DNA of 61,146 nt, taken from an uncultured Spirochaetaceae bacterium. GTDB lineage: Bacteria > Spirochaetota > Spirochaetia > Sphaerochaetales > Sphaerochaetaceae. The stretch is from NCBI GenBank assembly GCA_944390725.1, contig CALXQU010000014.1:1-61146 (forward strand), written 5' to 3'. The position numbers and the translations under genes were made by a program. The notes under the pieces were generated by a model, which was not told where the DNA came from, made no database searches, and saw only the letters and a program-made list of their open reading frames with translations. Positions 24,541-35,062 of this stretch are shown here, piece by piece (within the stretch, counting starts at the first letter, position 1; every line of letters starts with the position of its first letter).

Positions 24541-25289
24541 GGGAAGAGCACCCTGTCCCCGGCAAGGCCGGAGATATCATCATATATGGCATCGGCGTAG
24601 CGGGAGAGCTCCTCCCTGCTGCCGAATCCCGTCATGACCGCAACGGCGTAGCCTGCCTTGCCGTTCCTGGCGAAGAGCATATCGGAAAGCGAATCGCCTA
24701 TCACGGCGACCTCCTCGCTCCTGAGCCCGAATTCCCTGCAGAACTCCCTCAGCGCCCCGGGATGGGGCTTCCTCCTCGTCCTGCCATCCTTCGTGCGCAG
24801 GAATGAGATGTACTGCCTTATCCTCATCTTCTCCATGAATACGGAAGCCGATGCCTCCGTGTCGTTGGTGACGACGCCGATGATGTATCCTCTCTCATAT
24901 GCCTTCCTGATCACTGGATAGGCATCGGGAAAATGCTCCTCGCTTATCGCGGAGGCCACGATGTCGCCGTTCTTCCGCAGGAACCTGTAGGAGAGCCTGC
25001 CCACATAGAACGGGTTCAGCCCATAGCTGACTGTGAGGCGGAATATGCGCCAGAAGGACCTGAGGAACCCCTTGTGCGAGAATATGATGCCGTCAGGATA
25101 CGTGCCGCCCTCGCTGTCGAAGCCTGCAGCCCTCATCAGCCTGTCCTTGTATTCACGGCGTCCCGCCTCATCGAGCCCCGTGCCTTCAAGCCCCCTGTCG
25201 ATATAGTCCGACATTATCGGCCCCCAGACCCTTCCGTAGCCGAAGAGGGTGCCGTCTTTGTCGAAGAGTATCGCTTTTATGGTGGGCAT
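24537..25289 (-). CDS. HAD-superfamily phosphatase
   Basis: A 250-residue protein. AILFDKDGTLFGYG carries the nucleophile Asp, GVVTNDTEASASVF is motif II, RKPHPGALREF has the motif III Lys, and VIGDSLSDMLFARNGKAG is motif IV. The helical cap inserted after motif I is typical of phosphoglycolate phosphatase-like members. The substrate is unknown. The start at 25289 is set by the family start (MPTIKAILFD) and by a -10 box TATCCT ending six bases upstream. Confidence 0.88.
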   Translation of the reverse strand: MPTIKAILFDKDGTLFGYGRVWGPIMSDYIDRGLEGTGLDEAGRREYKDRLMRAAGFDSEGGTYPDGIIFSHKGFLRSFWRIFRLTVSYGLNPFYVGRLSYRFLRKNGDIVASAISEEHFPDAYPVIRKAYERGYIIGVVTNDTEASASVFMEKMRIRQYISFLRTKDGRTRRKPHPGALREFCREFGLRSEEVAVIGDSLSDMLFARNGKAGYAVAVMTGFGSREELSRYADAIYDDISGLAGDRVLFP

Positions 25290-25295
25290 GGGCTC

Positions 25296-25301
25296 AGGAT
25301 A
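25296..25301 (-). promoter_or_regulatory. -10 box of the HAD gene, leaderless type
   Basis: Minus-strand TATCCT ends 6 bases before the ATG at 25289. It faces the divergent glycosylase promoter within a 63-base region. Confidence 0.4.
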
Positions 25302-25317
25302 CTTGAATAGATGCGTT

Positions 25318-25346
25318 TTGGCTATATCGGCAATCGGCTGTACAAT
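25318..25346 (+). promoter_or_regulatory. Promoter of the SMUG1-like gene, leaderless type
   Basis: TTGGCT (25318-25323), a 17-base spacer and TACAAT (25341-25346) end 6 bases before the GTG at 25353. This argues against the upstream ATG at 25311, which would lie before the promoter. Confidence 0.55.
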
Positions 25347-25352
25347 AGCGGT

Positions 25353-26051
25353 GTGAGAGATGATTATCAGGATCTGTTCATGGATCTTTCGGCTGCTATG
25401 GAGTCGCTGAGGAAGGCGGTCCCGGCCATCGCCTATAACCCGCTTGGGTATGCGTGGGACTGCTTCTCCGCATTCGCTTCCATGGCTTATGGGGAAGGGC
25501 AGAAGGTCCTTTTCCTCGGCATGAACCCGGGGCCTGACGGCATGGGGCAGGACGGTGTCCCCTTCGGCGCCGTCGATAAGGTCTCCGGCTATCTCGGCAT
25601 CTCCGGCACGGTCCGCCATCCGGACTATGAGATCCCAGGCTGTCCCGTAATGGGGCTGGAAGCCAGGCGCATAGAGCCCTCTGGCCGCCTTTTCTGGGGC
25701 ATGGCGGAGCGTTTCGGCGATAGGGATGCCTTCTTTTCCGCAGCGACGGTATATACATACTGCCCGCTGCTGTTCCTTACGGAGAAGGGAGGCAACATAG
25801 CGCTTCCCGAGCTGCCGCGGGATGCCCTTTCCATGGTGGAGGATGCCTGCGATGCCTTCTTCAGGAGGTTCCTGTCCATCTCGCGCCCTGCTGCCGTGAT
25901 AGCGCTGGGGCGCTATGCGGAGTCAAGGGCCAGGGCAGCGGGGCTTTCCCCTGTGTACTTCCAGCATCCGTCCCCGAGGAATCCACATGGGCGCAGATTC
26001 TGGGAAGAGGAGGCCCTGGGCCGCTTCATGGAGGTGCTGGATGACTGCTGA
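25353..26051 (+). CDS. SMUG1-like uracil-DNA glycosylase
   Basis: A 232-residue protein from the GTG start. The motif FLGMNPGPDGMGQDGVPFG is the active-site loop of single-strand-selective monofunctional uracil-DNA glycosylases, and YFQHPSPRNPHGRRFWEE is the matching intercalation-loop motif. EPSGRLFWGMAERFG and VYTYCPLLF are also typical. It should remove uracil or 5-hydroxymethyluracil from DNA. SMUG1 is common in animals and patchy in bacteria. It overlaps ispE by 11 bases and so is cotranscribed with it. Confidence 0.9.
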   Translation: MRDDYQDLFMDLSAAMESLRKAVPAIAYNPLGYAWDCFSAFASMAYGEGQKVLFLGMNPGPDGMGQDGVPFGAVDKVSGYLGISGTVRHPDYEIPGCPVMGLEARRIEPSGRLFWGMAERFGDRDAFFSAATVYTYCPLLFLTEKGGNIALPELPRDALSMVEDACDAFFRRFLSISRPAAVIALGRYAESRARAAGLSPVYFQHPSPRNPHGRRFWEEEALGRFMEVLDDC

Positions 26052-26829
26052 GGCCCATGCGAAGGTCAATATAGGGCTCAGGGTGGGGCGGAAGCGCCCT
26101 GACGGGTTCCATGATATCGACACGTATATGGCGAGGATATCGCTCGCGGATGAGCTGGATATCTCGATACGCGCATCCGATGCGTTCTCCTGCCGCATCT
26201 CGGGCAATGAGGGCTATATCAGGAAGGGGGAGGAGGACCTGATGGAGAAGGGGGCCAGGATGTTCTCCGCGGCCGCAGGAATCCCCTTCTCGCTTGATAT
26301 CGCGATCCGGAAGCATATACCGGTGCAGGGAGGCCTCGGGGGAGGCTCTTCCGATGCGGCCACGGTGCTGCTGGCGCTCGAGAGGCATTTCCAGTCAGGC
26401 CTCGACCTCATCCGGCTTGGAGCGGAGGTATCGAGCGATGTCCCCTTCTTCGTGTCCGGATACCCCTTCGCCCACGTGATGGGGCGCGGCGAGGTCGTCG
26501 AGCCATCCATAGGTCCTGATGGATTCCCGGTGACCCTGGCCATGCCCGGGCGGAAGGTCCCGACGCCGGGCGCATTCTCGCTTCTTGACGCAATCGGCAG
26601 GGATAGCCGCCCGCTGCCTCCTCTGGGGAGAGGCATTCCATCAAAAGCAGACTATCCGAATGATTTCGAGCTGCTGGAAGATAATAAATGCCCATTCAAG
26701 GCTATTGATCGGTGCTTCGCCTCTTTGAGCGGATCCGGCTCGGTTTGGTACGTTATTTCAGATGAGGGCATAGAAAAGCTGTTGGATTTTCCCGAATATT
26801 GTGTTATATATAAGACTGGGTTTGTTTAA
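26041..26829 (+). CDS. ispE: 4-diphosphocytidyl-2-C-methyl-D-erythritol kinase
   Basis: A 262-residue GHMP kinase of the non-mevalonate isoprenoid pathway, phosphorylating CDP-methylerythritol. AHAKVNIGLRVGRKRPDGFH is the N-terminal motif, and the ATP-binding loop is IPVQGGLGGGSSDAATVLLAL. SSDVPFF (substrate binding) and a GSG near the C-terminus (LSGSGSVWY) complete the set. It is followed by spoVG, the order seen in many bacteria including spirochaetes. Confidence 0.94.
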   Translation: MTAEAHAKVNIGLRVGRKRPDGFHDIDTYMARISLADELDISIRASDAFSCRISGNEGYIRKGEEDLMEKGARMFSAAAGIPFSLDIAIRKHIPVQGGLGGGSSDAATVLLALERHFQSGLDLIRLGAEVSSDVPFFVSGYPFAHVMGRGEVVEPSIGPDGFPVTLAMPGRKVPTPGAFSLLDAIGRDSRPLPPLGRGIPSKADYPNDFELLEDNKCPFKAIDRCFASLSGSGSVWYVISDEGIEKLLDFPEYCVIYKTGFV

Positions 26830-26863
26830 GGTATCGGGGAAATACATAAAAAGAGGGATTTGT

Positions 26864-27133
26864 ATGGAGATTACAGAAGTCAGGATCAGCAAGGTAAACT
26901 CCAAGGGAAGGCTAAGGGCTTTTGCCACTATCGTATTCGATGGCCAGTTCATGGTCCATGACCTGAGGATCATCGAGAGGGAAGGCGATAACGCAGGGTT
27001 CTTCGTAGCAATGCCTTCGGTCCTCACATCCGAAGGCTCGTTCAGGGATATCGCGCATCCGCTTAACCAGGGGTTCAGGGACAAGCTGACTGCCGCGGTG
27101 ATGAAGCGCTATGAGGAGGAGACTTCACAATAA
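26864..27133 (+). CDS. spoVG: SpoVG nucleic-acid-binding regulator
   Basis: An 89-residue protein starting MEITEVRISKVNSKGRLRAF, with FDGQFMVHDLRIIE and DIAHPLNQGFRDKL, nearly the family consensus. In spirochaetes SpoVG binds DNA and RNA and acts as a regulator; sporulation is not implied. The start at 26864 follows GAGGG. The 34-base gap from ispE suggests one transcript. A tRNA-Gln promoter overlaps its last codons. Confidence 0.96.
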   Translation: MEITEVRISKVNSKGRLRAFATIVFDGQFMVHDLRIIEREGDNAGFFVAMPSVLTSEGSFRDIAHPLNQGFRDKLTAAVMKRYEEETSQ

Positions 27134-27153
27134 GCCGATAAGAATGCTATCTT
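27124..27153 (+). promoter_or_regulatory. Probable promoter of tRNA-Gln
   Basis: TTCACA (27124-27129), an 18-base spacer and TATCTT (27148-27153) preceded by TGC (extended -10). Transcription would start only a few bases before the tRNA at 27163. Confidence 0.5.
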
Positions 27154-27162
27154 ATCTGGGAT

Positions 27163-27235
27163 TGGGAAGTAGCCAAGTGGTTAAGGCATCGGTTTTTGAT
27201 ACCGACATCCGAAGGTTCGAGCCCTTCCTTCCCAG
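27163..27235 (+). tRNA. tRNA-Gln (anticodon UUG)
   Basis: Cloverleaf: acceptor TGGGAAG/CTTCCCA with discriminator G, D arm GCC..GGC, anticodon stem TCGGT/ACCGA with loop TTTTGAT giving anticodon UUG (Gln, CAA), and T arm GAAGG-TTCGAGC-CCTTC. The U1-A72 acceptor end fits bacterial tRNA-Gln. CCA is not encoded. U34 of this tRNA is a substrate expected for MnmA, encoded at 9950. Confidence 0.96.
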
Positions 27236-27271
27236 TAGATGGCGTGCAAGATAGGTTAATCATCATTATAA

Positions 27272-28603
27272 TCAATCGGAAGGGGCTGCAAGACCAGCCC
27301 TGTTTTCGTGCCTTCCCTTCCACAGGTCCGCTATCATCATCCATATCGGCAGGAGGAACAGATAGGATGCCATCGGTATCGATGACAGAGGCGCGCTGAG
27401 TATGGCAAGCGGCACGCTGCCTGCGATGGACCAGGGTATCAGGGCGGCTATGACTATCACGCTGTTCTCGAGCGCCAGCGCCATTTCCTGCGTGTCATCT
27501 ATCAGGCTGGAGCAGAGCTGATGCGTCAGCATCGTGGCAAGCGTCTGGTTGCAGGCAATCATCGATGTAGCTATCGAGATCATGACGATTACCACAGACG
27601 AAGGCAGCTTCCTGCCCATTGCCGCGATAGCTGCCTTGAGGCTGTCAAGCAGGCCTGTCGCCGAGAATATCCCCGCATAGGATGAGGAGATCGCGACTAT
27701 GGCCGCCACATTCACCATCGAGAGGATCCCTCCGCCGTTTATCGTCGCGGAAAGCTCAGGGGATGGTGACCTGTAGCCGGAGATGAGGATCTCCGGAAGC
27801 GAGGATATGCTGATTCCCTGATATGGGATGGCTACCGCTATCGCCGCTGCTATGCTTGCCGCCATCGTCGTGCGGGTATCCATGCGCATGAGCGAAAGGA
27901 CAAGCATCACGGCTGCCGGCAGCAGTGGCATGAGGCCGATCCTGAATTCCCCGCGGAAAAGGGCCGTGAACTCTGCGGAAGCGGTGCCGCTGCCTGATGA
28001 GGATATGCTCAGGGCGCCATAGATGACGCATGCTGCCGCAAAGGGCACGGCACCTGTCCTCATCATCCCGCTGATGTTGCCGAAGATGCCTGTCTTCGTT
28101 ATGTCCGCCACGAGGAGGGCGCTCGTTGATACGGGCGAGCACCTGTCTCCGAAGAAGATGCCGGAAAGGATGGCGCCTCCGGTGAGGGCAGGGCTGATGC
28201 CGAGGGCATTGCCCATGGTCATGCATATCACTCCCATCGTCGCCACGCTGCCGAATGATGTCCCGGTGAGGAAGGATATCAAGGAGTTTATGAGGAATGC
28301 TGCGATGAGGAACCATGAAGGCCTCACTATCCCGAAGGCGTAGCAGACTATCGAGGGAATCGTGCCGGCGCATCTCCAGGTTGCCGTCAGCATGCCGATG
28401 AGGGCGAAGGCTATGAGTATGTTCCTCGCCTCCGATATCCCCGAGAGCGACATCCCCAGGATGGCCATCGGGCGGAATCCGCGCCTCAGCGCATAGATGA
28501 AGAATACGGCGTATCCCGCCAGGAGGGCGATGATGATGGGTATCCCCGCGGCGATGGAGGCGATGAGGATGGCGGCGAATAGCAGCAGGGGTATCCTTTC
28601 CAT
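27272..28603 (-). CDS. nhaC: NhaC-family Na+/H+ antiporter
   Basis: A 443-residue membrane protein with about 11-12 hydrophobic segments. FLTGTSFGSVATMGVICM, GGAILSGIFFGDRCSPVSTS and IACNQTLATMLTHQL are typical NhaC/ArsB-superfamily motifs. GDRCSPVS(T/D) is the conserved transport loop. It exchanges internal Na+ for protons, or acts as a malate/lactate-type antiporter in some members. The ATG is preceded by a -10 box and no ribosome-binding site. The 3' end contains the terminator of the convergent tRNA-Gln. Confidence 0.92.
   Translation of the reverse strand: MERIPLLLFAAILIASIAAGIPIIIALLAGYAVFFIYALRRGFRPMAILGMSLSGISEARNILIAFALIGMLTATWRCAGTIPSIVCYAFGIVRPSWFLIAAFLINSLISFLTGTSFGSVATMGVICMTMGNALGISPALTGGAILSGIFFGDRCSPVSTSALLVADITKTGIFGNISGMMRTGAVPFAAACVIYGALSISSSGSGTASAEFTALFRGEFRIGLMPLLPAAVMLVLSLMRMDTRTTMAASIAAAIAVAIPYQGISISSLPEILISGYRSPSPELSATINGGGILSMVNVAAIVAISSSYAGIFSATGLLDSLKAAIAAMGRKLPSSVVIVMISIATSMIACNQTLATMLTHQLCSSLIDDTQEMALALENSVIVIAALIPWSIAGSVPLAILSAPLSSIPMASYLFLLPIWMMIADLWKGRHENRAGLAAPSD
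27283..27306 (+). terminator. Probable terminator of tRNA-Gln
   Basis: GGGCTG/CAGCCC (27283-27288 with 27295-27300, 6-base loop) is followed by TGTTTT. It lies 47 bases after the tRNA, inside the last codons of the convergent nhaC gene. Confidence 0.5.
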
Positions 28604-28611
28604 ACCGGAGG

Positions 28612-28640
28612 ATGATAGGCTCTTGCGCGTCCGTTGTCGA
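28612..28640 (-). promoter_or_regulatory. Promoter of nhaC, leaderless type
   Basis: Minus-strand TCGACA (28640-28635), a 17-base spacer and TATCAT (28617-28612) end 8 bases before the ATG at 28603. Confidence 0.5.
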
Positions 28641-28679
28641 TAGCCTCCGGCGCCAGCCTTGCCTCAGCCTATGAATTCG

Positions 28680-28685
28680 TATAAT
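28680..28685 (+). promoter_or_regulatory. Probable -10 box for rplY-pth-tilS
   Basis: Consensus TATAAT, with TTGCCT 15 bases upstream (a short spacer). The predicted leader is about 60 bases and contains an AAGGAG site before rplY, so this is a conventional leadered transcript. Confidence 0.45.
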
Positions 28686-28752
28686 ATCATGCAGGTGCTC
28701 CGGCACATTCATGGTAATCGGCATAGACCGATGAGAGTAAGGAGAAAGCAGA

Positions 28753-29385
28753 ATGAGCGAGAAGAATCTCAGCGCAAGGCTCAGGACCTCTGATTTCGGA
28801 TCGGCAGGTTCGAGAAGGCTCCTCAGGAACGGGGAGATCCCAGGTGTCATCTACGGCAAGGGTGACAACGTACACGTAATCGTCAACGCACGCGAATTCA
28901 ATGCAAAGAAGTCAGGCTTCAGCGAATCCACGCTTATCACGCTCAGCATCGAGGGCGAGGGAGAGCACAGGGTGTTCGTGAAGTCGTTCCAGGAGGACCT
29001 CCTCAGGAACTGCATCCATCATATCGATTTCTTCGAAGTCACGGCAGGCCACACTGTCAGGACCCATGTCCGCATCGAGCTCGAGGGCATGCCCCAGGGC
29101 TGCAGGGATGGCGGCGTCCTTGACCAGGTCATCCATGAAGTCGAGATCGAGTGTCTCCCGAAGGACCTTCCGGAGGTCATCAAGGCGGACGTCTCCGCTC
29201 TCCAGCTCAACGAGACGCTCCGTGTCGATATGCTCCAGGTCCCTGCGACGATCAGGATCCTCACTCCTGCTGATGAGACGGTCGCTTCCGTCAAGGCAGT
29301 CAAGGAAGAGGCTCCGGCTCCTGCTGAGGATGCAGCTGATGCGGCAGCCCCTGCAGCGGACGCGGCTACTGCAGAGTCGAAGTAA
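28753..29385 (+). CDS. rplY: 50S ribosomal protein L25 (CTC type)
   Basis: A 210-residue long-form L25. The N-terminal 5S-rRNA-binding domain contains RRLLRNGEIPGVIYGKGDN, and the C-terminal CTC domain contains IHHIDFFEVTAGHTVRTHV. The last 35 residues are an Ala/Glu/Pro-rich tail (APAPAEDAADAAAPAADAA), common in this protein. It binds 5S rRNA in the large subunit. AAGGAG precedes the ATG. It is followed at once by pth and tilS, a widely conserved order. Confidence 0.96.
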   Translation: MSEKNLSARLRTSDFGSAGSRRLLRNGEIPGVIYGKGDNVHVIVNAREFNAKKSGFSESTLITLSIEGEGEHRVFVKSFQEDLLRNCIHHIDFFEVTAGHTVRTHVRIELEGMPQGCRDGGVLDQVIHEVEIECLPKDLPEVIKADVSALQLNETLRVDMLQVPATIRILTPADETVASVKAVKEEAPAPAEDAADAAAPAADAATAESK

Positions 29386-29386
29386 G

Positions 29387-29926
29387 ATGATCGTCTTCGG
29401 TCTGGGGAACCCCGGGGCGAGATACACAGGCACACGCCACAATGCCGGCTTCGAGACGGTAGAGAGGATAGCAGCGCGGAGGGGGCTGAAGCTCCGGAAG
29501 CGCTGCTTCTGCTGTTACAGGGCAGCCAAGGATGATGGCCTTGTGCTTGTCGAGCCGCTGACCTATATGAATGATTCCGGCAGGGCCGTGCCATCGTTCA
29601 TCAGCGATGGCGAGACCTATGTCGTTGTCGCTGACCAGATAGACCTCCCGCCTGGGAAGATACGCATCAGGAGGGGAGGCTCCTCTGCCGGCCACAACGG
29701 GCTCAAGTCGATGATAGCGGCCCTCGGCCCTGATTTCATCAGGGTCTATATCGGGGTGGGACGCCCTGCCGAGGGCGTATCGGTCCCGGACCATGTCCTG
29801 TCCCGCTTCCAGAGCCAGGAAGACAGGGAGCTTGTCGATAAGGCGGAGGAGAAAGCCGCTGAGGCGATAGAGATGCTCTTCCGCGGCGAGGATTTCCAGC
29901 ATGTCGTGCAGTGGGCTAATTCCTGA
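29387..29926 (+). CDS. pth: Peptidyl-tRNA hydrolase
   Basis: A 179-residue enzyme that frees tRNA from peptidyl-tRNA dropped by ribosomes. VFGLGNPGARYTGTRHNAGF contains the catalytic His, and PLTYMNDSGRAV and RRGGSSAGHNGLKSMIAAL are the other family motifs. The usual HDDLDL segment reads VVADQIDLP here. The ATG lies one base after the rplY stop. The gene overlaps tilS by 26 bases. Confidence 0.94.
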   Translation: MIVFGLGNPGARYTGTRHNAGFETVERIAARRGLKLRKRCFCCYRAAKDDGLVLVEPLTYMNDSGRAVPSFISDGETYVVVADQIDLPPGKIRIRRGGSSAGHNGLKSMIAALGPDFIRVYIGVGRPAEGVSVPDHVLSRFQSQEDRELVDKAEEKAAEAIEMLFRGEDFQHVVQWANS

Positions 29927-31133
29927 AGGCAGGCTCCTTGCCGCATTCTCAGGCGGCGAGGATTCTCTCTATATGCTTATGCTCCTGGCCAGGGAGGCCG
30001 GGGAGCGTACGGAAGCTGCCTATGTGGACCATGGCATCAGGAGCCGCGCGGAGCTGGAAAGGGAAATCGGCCTCAACAGGGAGAATGCTGCACGTCTCGG
30101 CATCAGGCTCCATATCATAACGCTCGCGCCCGGGGCTGTCGCGGCGCTTGCCAGGGAGAAGGGAATCGGCGTGGAGGCAGCTGCCCGTACCCTGCGCTAT
30201 GGCGCGCTTGAGAAGCTCAGGAAGGAAATCGGCGCTGACTGGATACTGACGGCGCATCACAGGGAGGACCAGGCGGAGACTGTCATCATGCGCCTCATGG
30301 CCTCGGCGCCGATCTGGGCGCTGGGCGGCATCAGGAGGCAGGAAGGGCATATCTTCCGGCCGCTCCTCTCGGTTCCCAAGGCGGAGATATCCGCAGCGGT
30401 GAGGGAGTCGGGCCTGCGCTTCTCCGTCGATTCCACCAATGCCGATGACTCATATCTCCGCAACGGCATCCGCAAGAGGATCATGCCGTGCCTTACGGAA
30501 GAGGCCATCAGCCATCTTGCAGGGCTGGCTGCCAGATGCCAGGAGCTGGCAAGGCATGGCGATATCCCGATGGAAAGGGGCTTCTTCGTCACCATCGCCC
30601 GCAAGGCCTTCGCCGAGGCATCGATGCCTGCCCGGGAGGATGCCATCTTCAGGGCATTCGCCGGGATGGGCTATGCCGGCAGGCTTTCCCGCAGGCTCGT
30701 CGCGTCGATATGCTCCAAGGGAAGCGGCAGCCTTGATGCAGGAGGGATCTCGGTCTACTTCGCCAGGGATGGGATCCGCATCTATCCGGAGCTGCCATCA
30801 TTCGTCATCCCGTTCTCCGACGGGGCAGCTGCAGGGCCGCTCCGCTTCACATCGGAACATGCCTGCAGCAGGACGCTGAGGATCGATATGGACCTCGTTG
30901 CCGGCCCCCTTATCGCAAGGAAGTCAAGGGAAGGGGACAGGATATCCCTCAAGGGAGGAAGCAGGAACGTGAAGGCGCTCGAGAAGGACTGGAGGATCCC
31001 CTATTCCGTAGTCCTTGAGGACCGTATCGGCCTTGTCGCCGTGCTGGCAAGGGCCTTCGGCGGCAACGACAGGCTCTCAGAGAGGTTCCTCGGCCATGAT
31101 GGCGTCCCAGTATCGCTTATCGCATCGGTATAG
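29901..31133 (+). CDS. tilS: tRNA(Ile)-lysidine synthase
   Basis: A 410-residue PP-loop enzyme that converts C34 of tRNA-Ile(CAU) to lysidine, essential for reading AUA. The PP-loop is AAFSGGEDSLYML, and DWILTAHHREDQAETVIMRL, then RPLLSVPKAEI and STNADDSYLRNGIRKRIMP are TilS signatures. The C-terminal domain (FTSEHACSRTLR, REGDRISLKGGSRNVK) is present. The start lies inside pth. Confidence 0.94.
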   Translation: MSCSGLIPEGRLLAAFSGGEDSLYMLMLLAREAGERTEAAYVDHGIRSRAELEREIGLNRENAARLGIRLHIITLAPGAVAALAREKGIGVEAAARTLRYGALEKLRKEIGADWILTAHHREDQAETVIMRLMASAPIWALGGIRRQEGHIFRPLLSVPKAEISAAVRESGLRFSVDSTNADDSYLRNGIRKRIMPCLTEEAISHLAGLAARCQELARHGDIPMERGFFVTIARKAFAEASMPAREDAIFRAFAGMGYAGRLSRRLVASICSKGSGSLDAGGISVYFARDGIRIYPELPSFVIPFSDGAAAGPLRFTSEHACSRTLRIDMDLVAGPLIARKSREGDRISLKGGSRNVKALEKDWRIPYSVVLEDRIGLVAVLARAFGGNDRLSERFLGHDGVPVSLIASV

Positions 31134-31168
31134 GGCATAAGGGAAAGCGGCGCATCATCCTTCCATTA

Positions 31169-31198
31169 TTGCCCTTCCTGTGCCAATATAGCTATATT
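31169..31198 (+). promoter_or_regulatory. Probable promoter of ftsH-lepA-galM
   Basis: TTGCCC (31169-31174), an 18-base spacer and TATATT (31193-31198). The predicted leader of about 38 bases contains a perfect hairpin, CTCCGGA/TCCGGAG (31212-31229), just before a poor ribosome-binding site. This could restrict ftsH translation. Confidence 0.45.
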
Positions 31199-31211
31199 TA
31201 CTGATAGTCAT

Positions 31212-31229
31212 CTCCGGATACATCCGGAG
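31212..31229 (+). promoter_or_regulatory. Hairpin in the ftsH leader
   Basis: CTCCGGA-TACA-TCCGGAG is a perfect 7-bp stem with a tetraloop, ending 12 bases before the ftsH ATG. It has no T-run, so it is more likely a leader structure than a terminator. Confidence 0.4.
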
Positions 31230-31241
31230 CATAGGTTTGGA

Positions 31242-33250
<2,009 letters not shown>

Positions 33251-33254
<4 letters not shown>

Positions 33255-35062
33255 TAGATACCAGGCATAAAAGGAACTTCTGCATAATAGCCCATATAGA
33301 CCATGGGAAATCCACCTTGGCGGACCGCTTCATAGAGCGTGCCCGCCTTGTCGTATCGAGAGGTCCCCAGCAGGCGCAGATCCTCGATAGCATGGATATC
33401 GAGAGGGAGAGGGGCATCACCATCAAGAGCCAGGCCGTCACGATTCCCTATACGGCATCGGATGGCGAGGAGTATGAGCTCAACCTCGTAGATACCCCGG
33501 GCCATGTCGACTTCACCTATGAGGTCTCCAGGGCAATCTCCTCATGCGAGGGTGCGCTGCTGCTGATTGATGCCTCCCAGGGAGTGGAGGCGCAGACGCT
33601 GGCCAATCTCTACCTTGCGATGGAGCATAATCTCGAGATCATCCCGGTCATCAACAAGATCGACCTCCCTTCCGCGGATATCCCTTCATGCCTCCATCAG
33701 ATCGACCATGACCTGGGTCTCGATCCCGATGCGGCCTGCTATGTCTCCGCCAAGACCGGCGAGGGAGTCGACAGCCTCTATGAGGCAATCGTCAGCCAGA
33801 TCCCGGCACCGGAGGGTTCCGATACCGATCCCCTCAAGGCGCTCATCTTCGATTCCCACTACGATCCATACAGGGGAGTGATCGTCCACTGCCGCGTCTT
33901 CTCGGGTACGCTCAGGCCTGGCGACGAGATCCGCTTCATGCATTCCGGCGCGGTCTACAAGACGGAGGATACCGGCATATTCCAGCTGCAGCTGGTCTCG
34001 AAGCCCTTCCTCTCCGCAGGCGATGTCGGCTATTTCATCGCCGGTATCAAGACCATCTCGGATATCAGGGTGGGCGATACCGTCACCTTGACAGCCAATC
34101 CGGCAGAGGAGCCGATGGCGGGGTTCAAGGAGGTCAAGCCTGTCGTCTTCTCCTCCATCTATCCCGTCGACAGCAATGACTATGAGGAGCTGGAGGAGGC
34201 GATTGGGCGCCTGAAGCTCAACGATGCGTCGCTTGTCTATGAGAAGGACAACTCCGCAGCCCTTGGCTTCGGCTTCCGCTGCGGCTTCCTGGGCATGCTG
34301 CATCTCGAGGTCATCCAGGAGAGGATCGAGAGGGAGTTCGACCTTTCGATCGTCTTCACCTCGCCTTCCGTACGCTACATCGTCCATATGAAGAACGGCG
34401 AAACCGTGGAGATAGACAACCCGCTTGAGTATCCCGATCCGATGAGGATCGAATCGACCGAGGAGCCGTACATCCAGGCCAACATCATCACGCCTACTGC
34501 GTATGTAGGCCCGATCATCACGCTCTGCCTGGAGAAGAGGGGCGTGCAGACAGCGATGAACTACCTCGATGAGAAGCGCGTCGAGCTGATCTATGAGATG
34601 CCTCTTGCCGAGATACTCTTCGACTTCTATGACAGGCTCAAATCAATCTCGCGCGGCTATGCATCGTTCGATTACAATGTGATCGGATACAAGCCGACGG
34701 AGCTCGTAAGGCTCGATGTCCTCGTGAACGGGGACCCTGTCGATGCGCTTTCGCAGCTTGTCTTCAAGTCGAATGCGCAGGCAAGGGGCAGGGTGGTCTG
34801 CGAGAGGCTCAAGGGAGAGATCCCCCGCCAGCAGTTCAAGATCGCCATCCAGGCTGCCATCGGCGGGCAGATAATATCGAGGGAGACAGTCTCCGCATAC
34901 CGCAAGGATGTCACTGCCAAGTGCTATGGCGGCGATATCTCCAGGAAGCGCAAGCTTCTCGAGAAGCAGAAGGAGGGCAAGAAGCGCATGAAGATGGTCG
35001 GCAATGTCGAGATTCCCCAGAGCGCGTTCCTTGCGGTTCTCAGGACAGAGGAGGATAAGTGA
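33251..35062 (+). CDS. lepA: Elongation factor 4
   Basis: A 603-residue translational GTPase that back-translocates or remodels stalled ribosomes. [20 protein letters not shown] is the P-loop, [13 protein letters not shown] the switch I region, [13 protein letters not shown] the G3 motif and [12 protein letters not shown] the NKxD motif. The C-terminal EF4-specific domain contains [20 protein letters not shown]. It starts within the ftsH stop (ATGA) and its stop overlaps galM, so the three genes form one operon. Confidence 0.97.
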
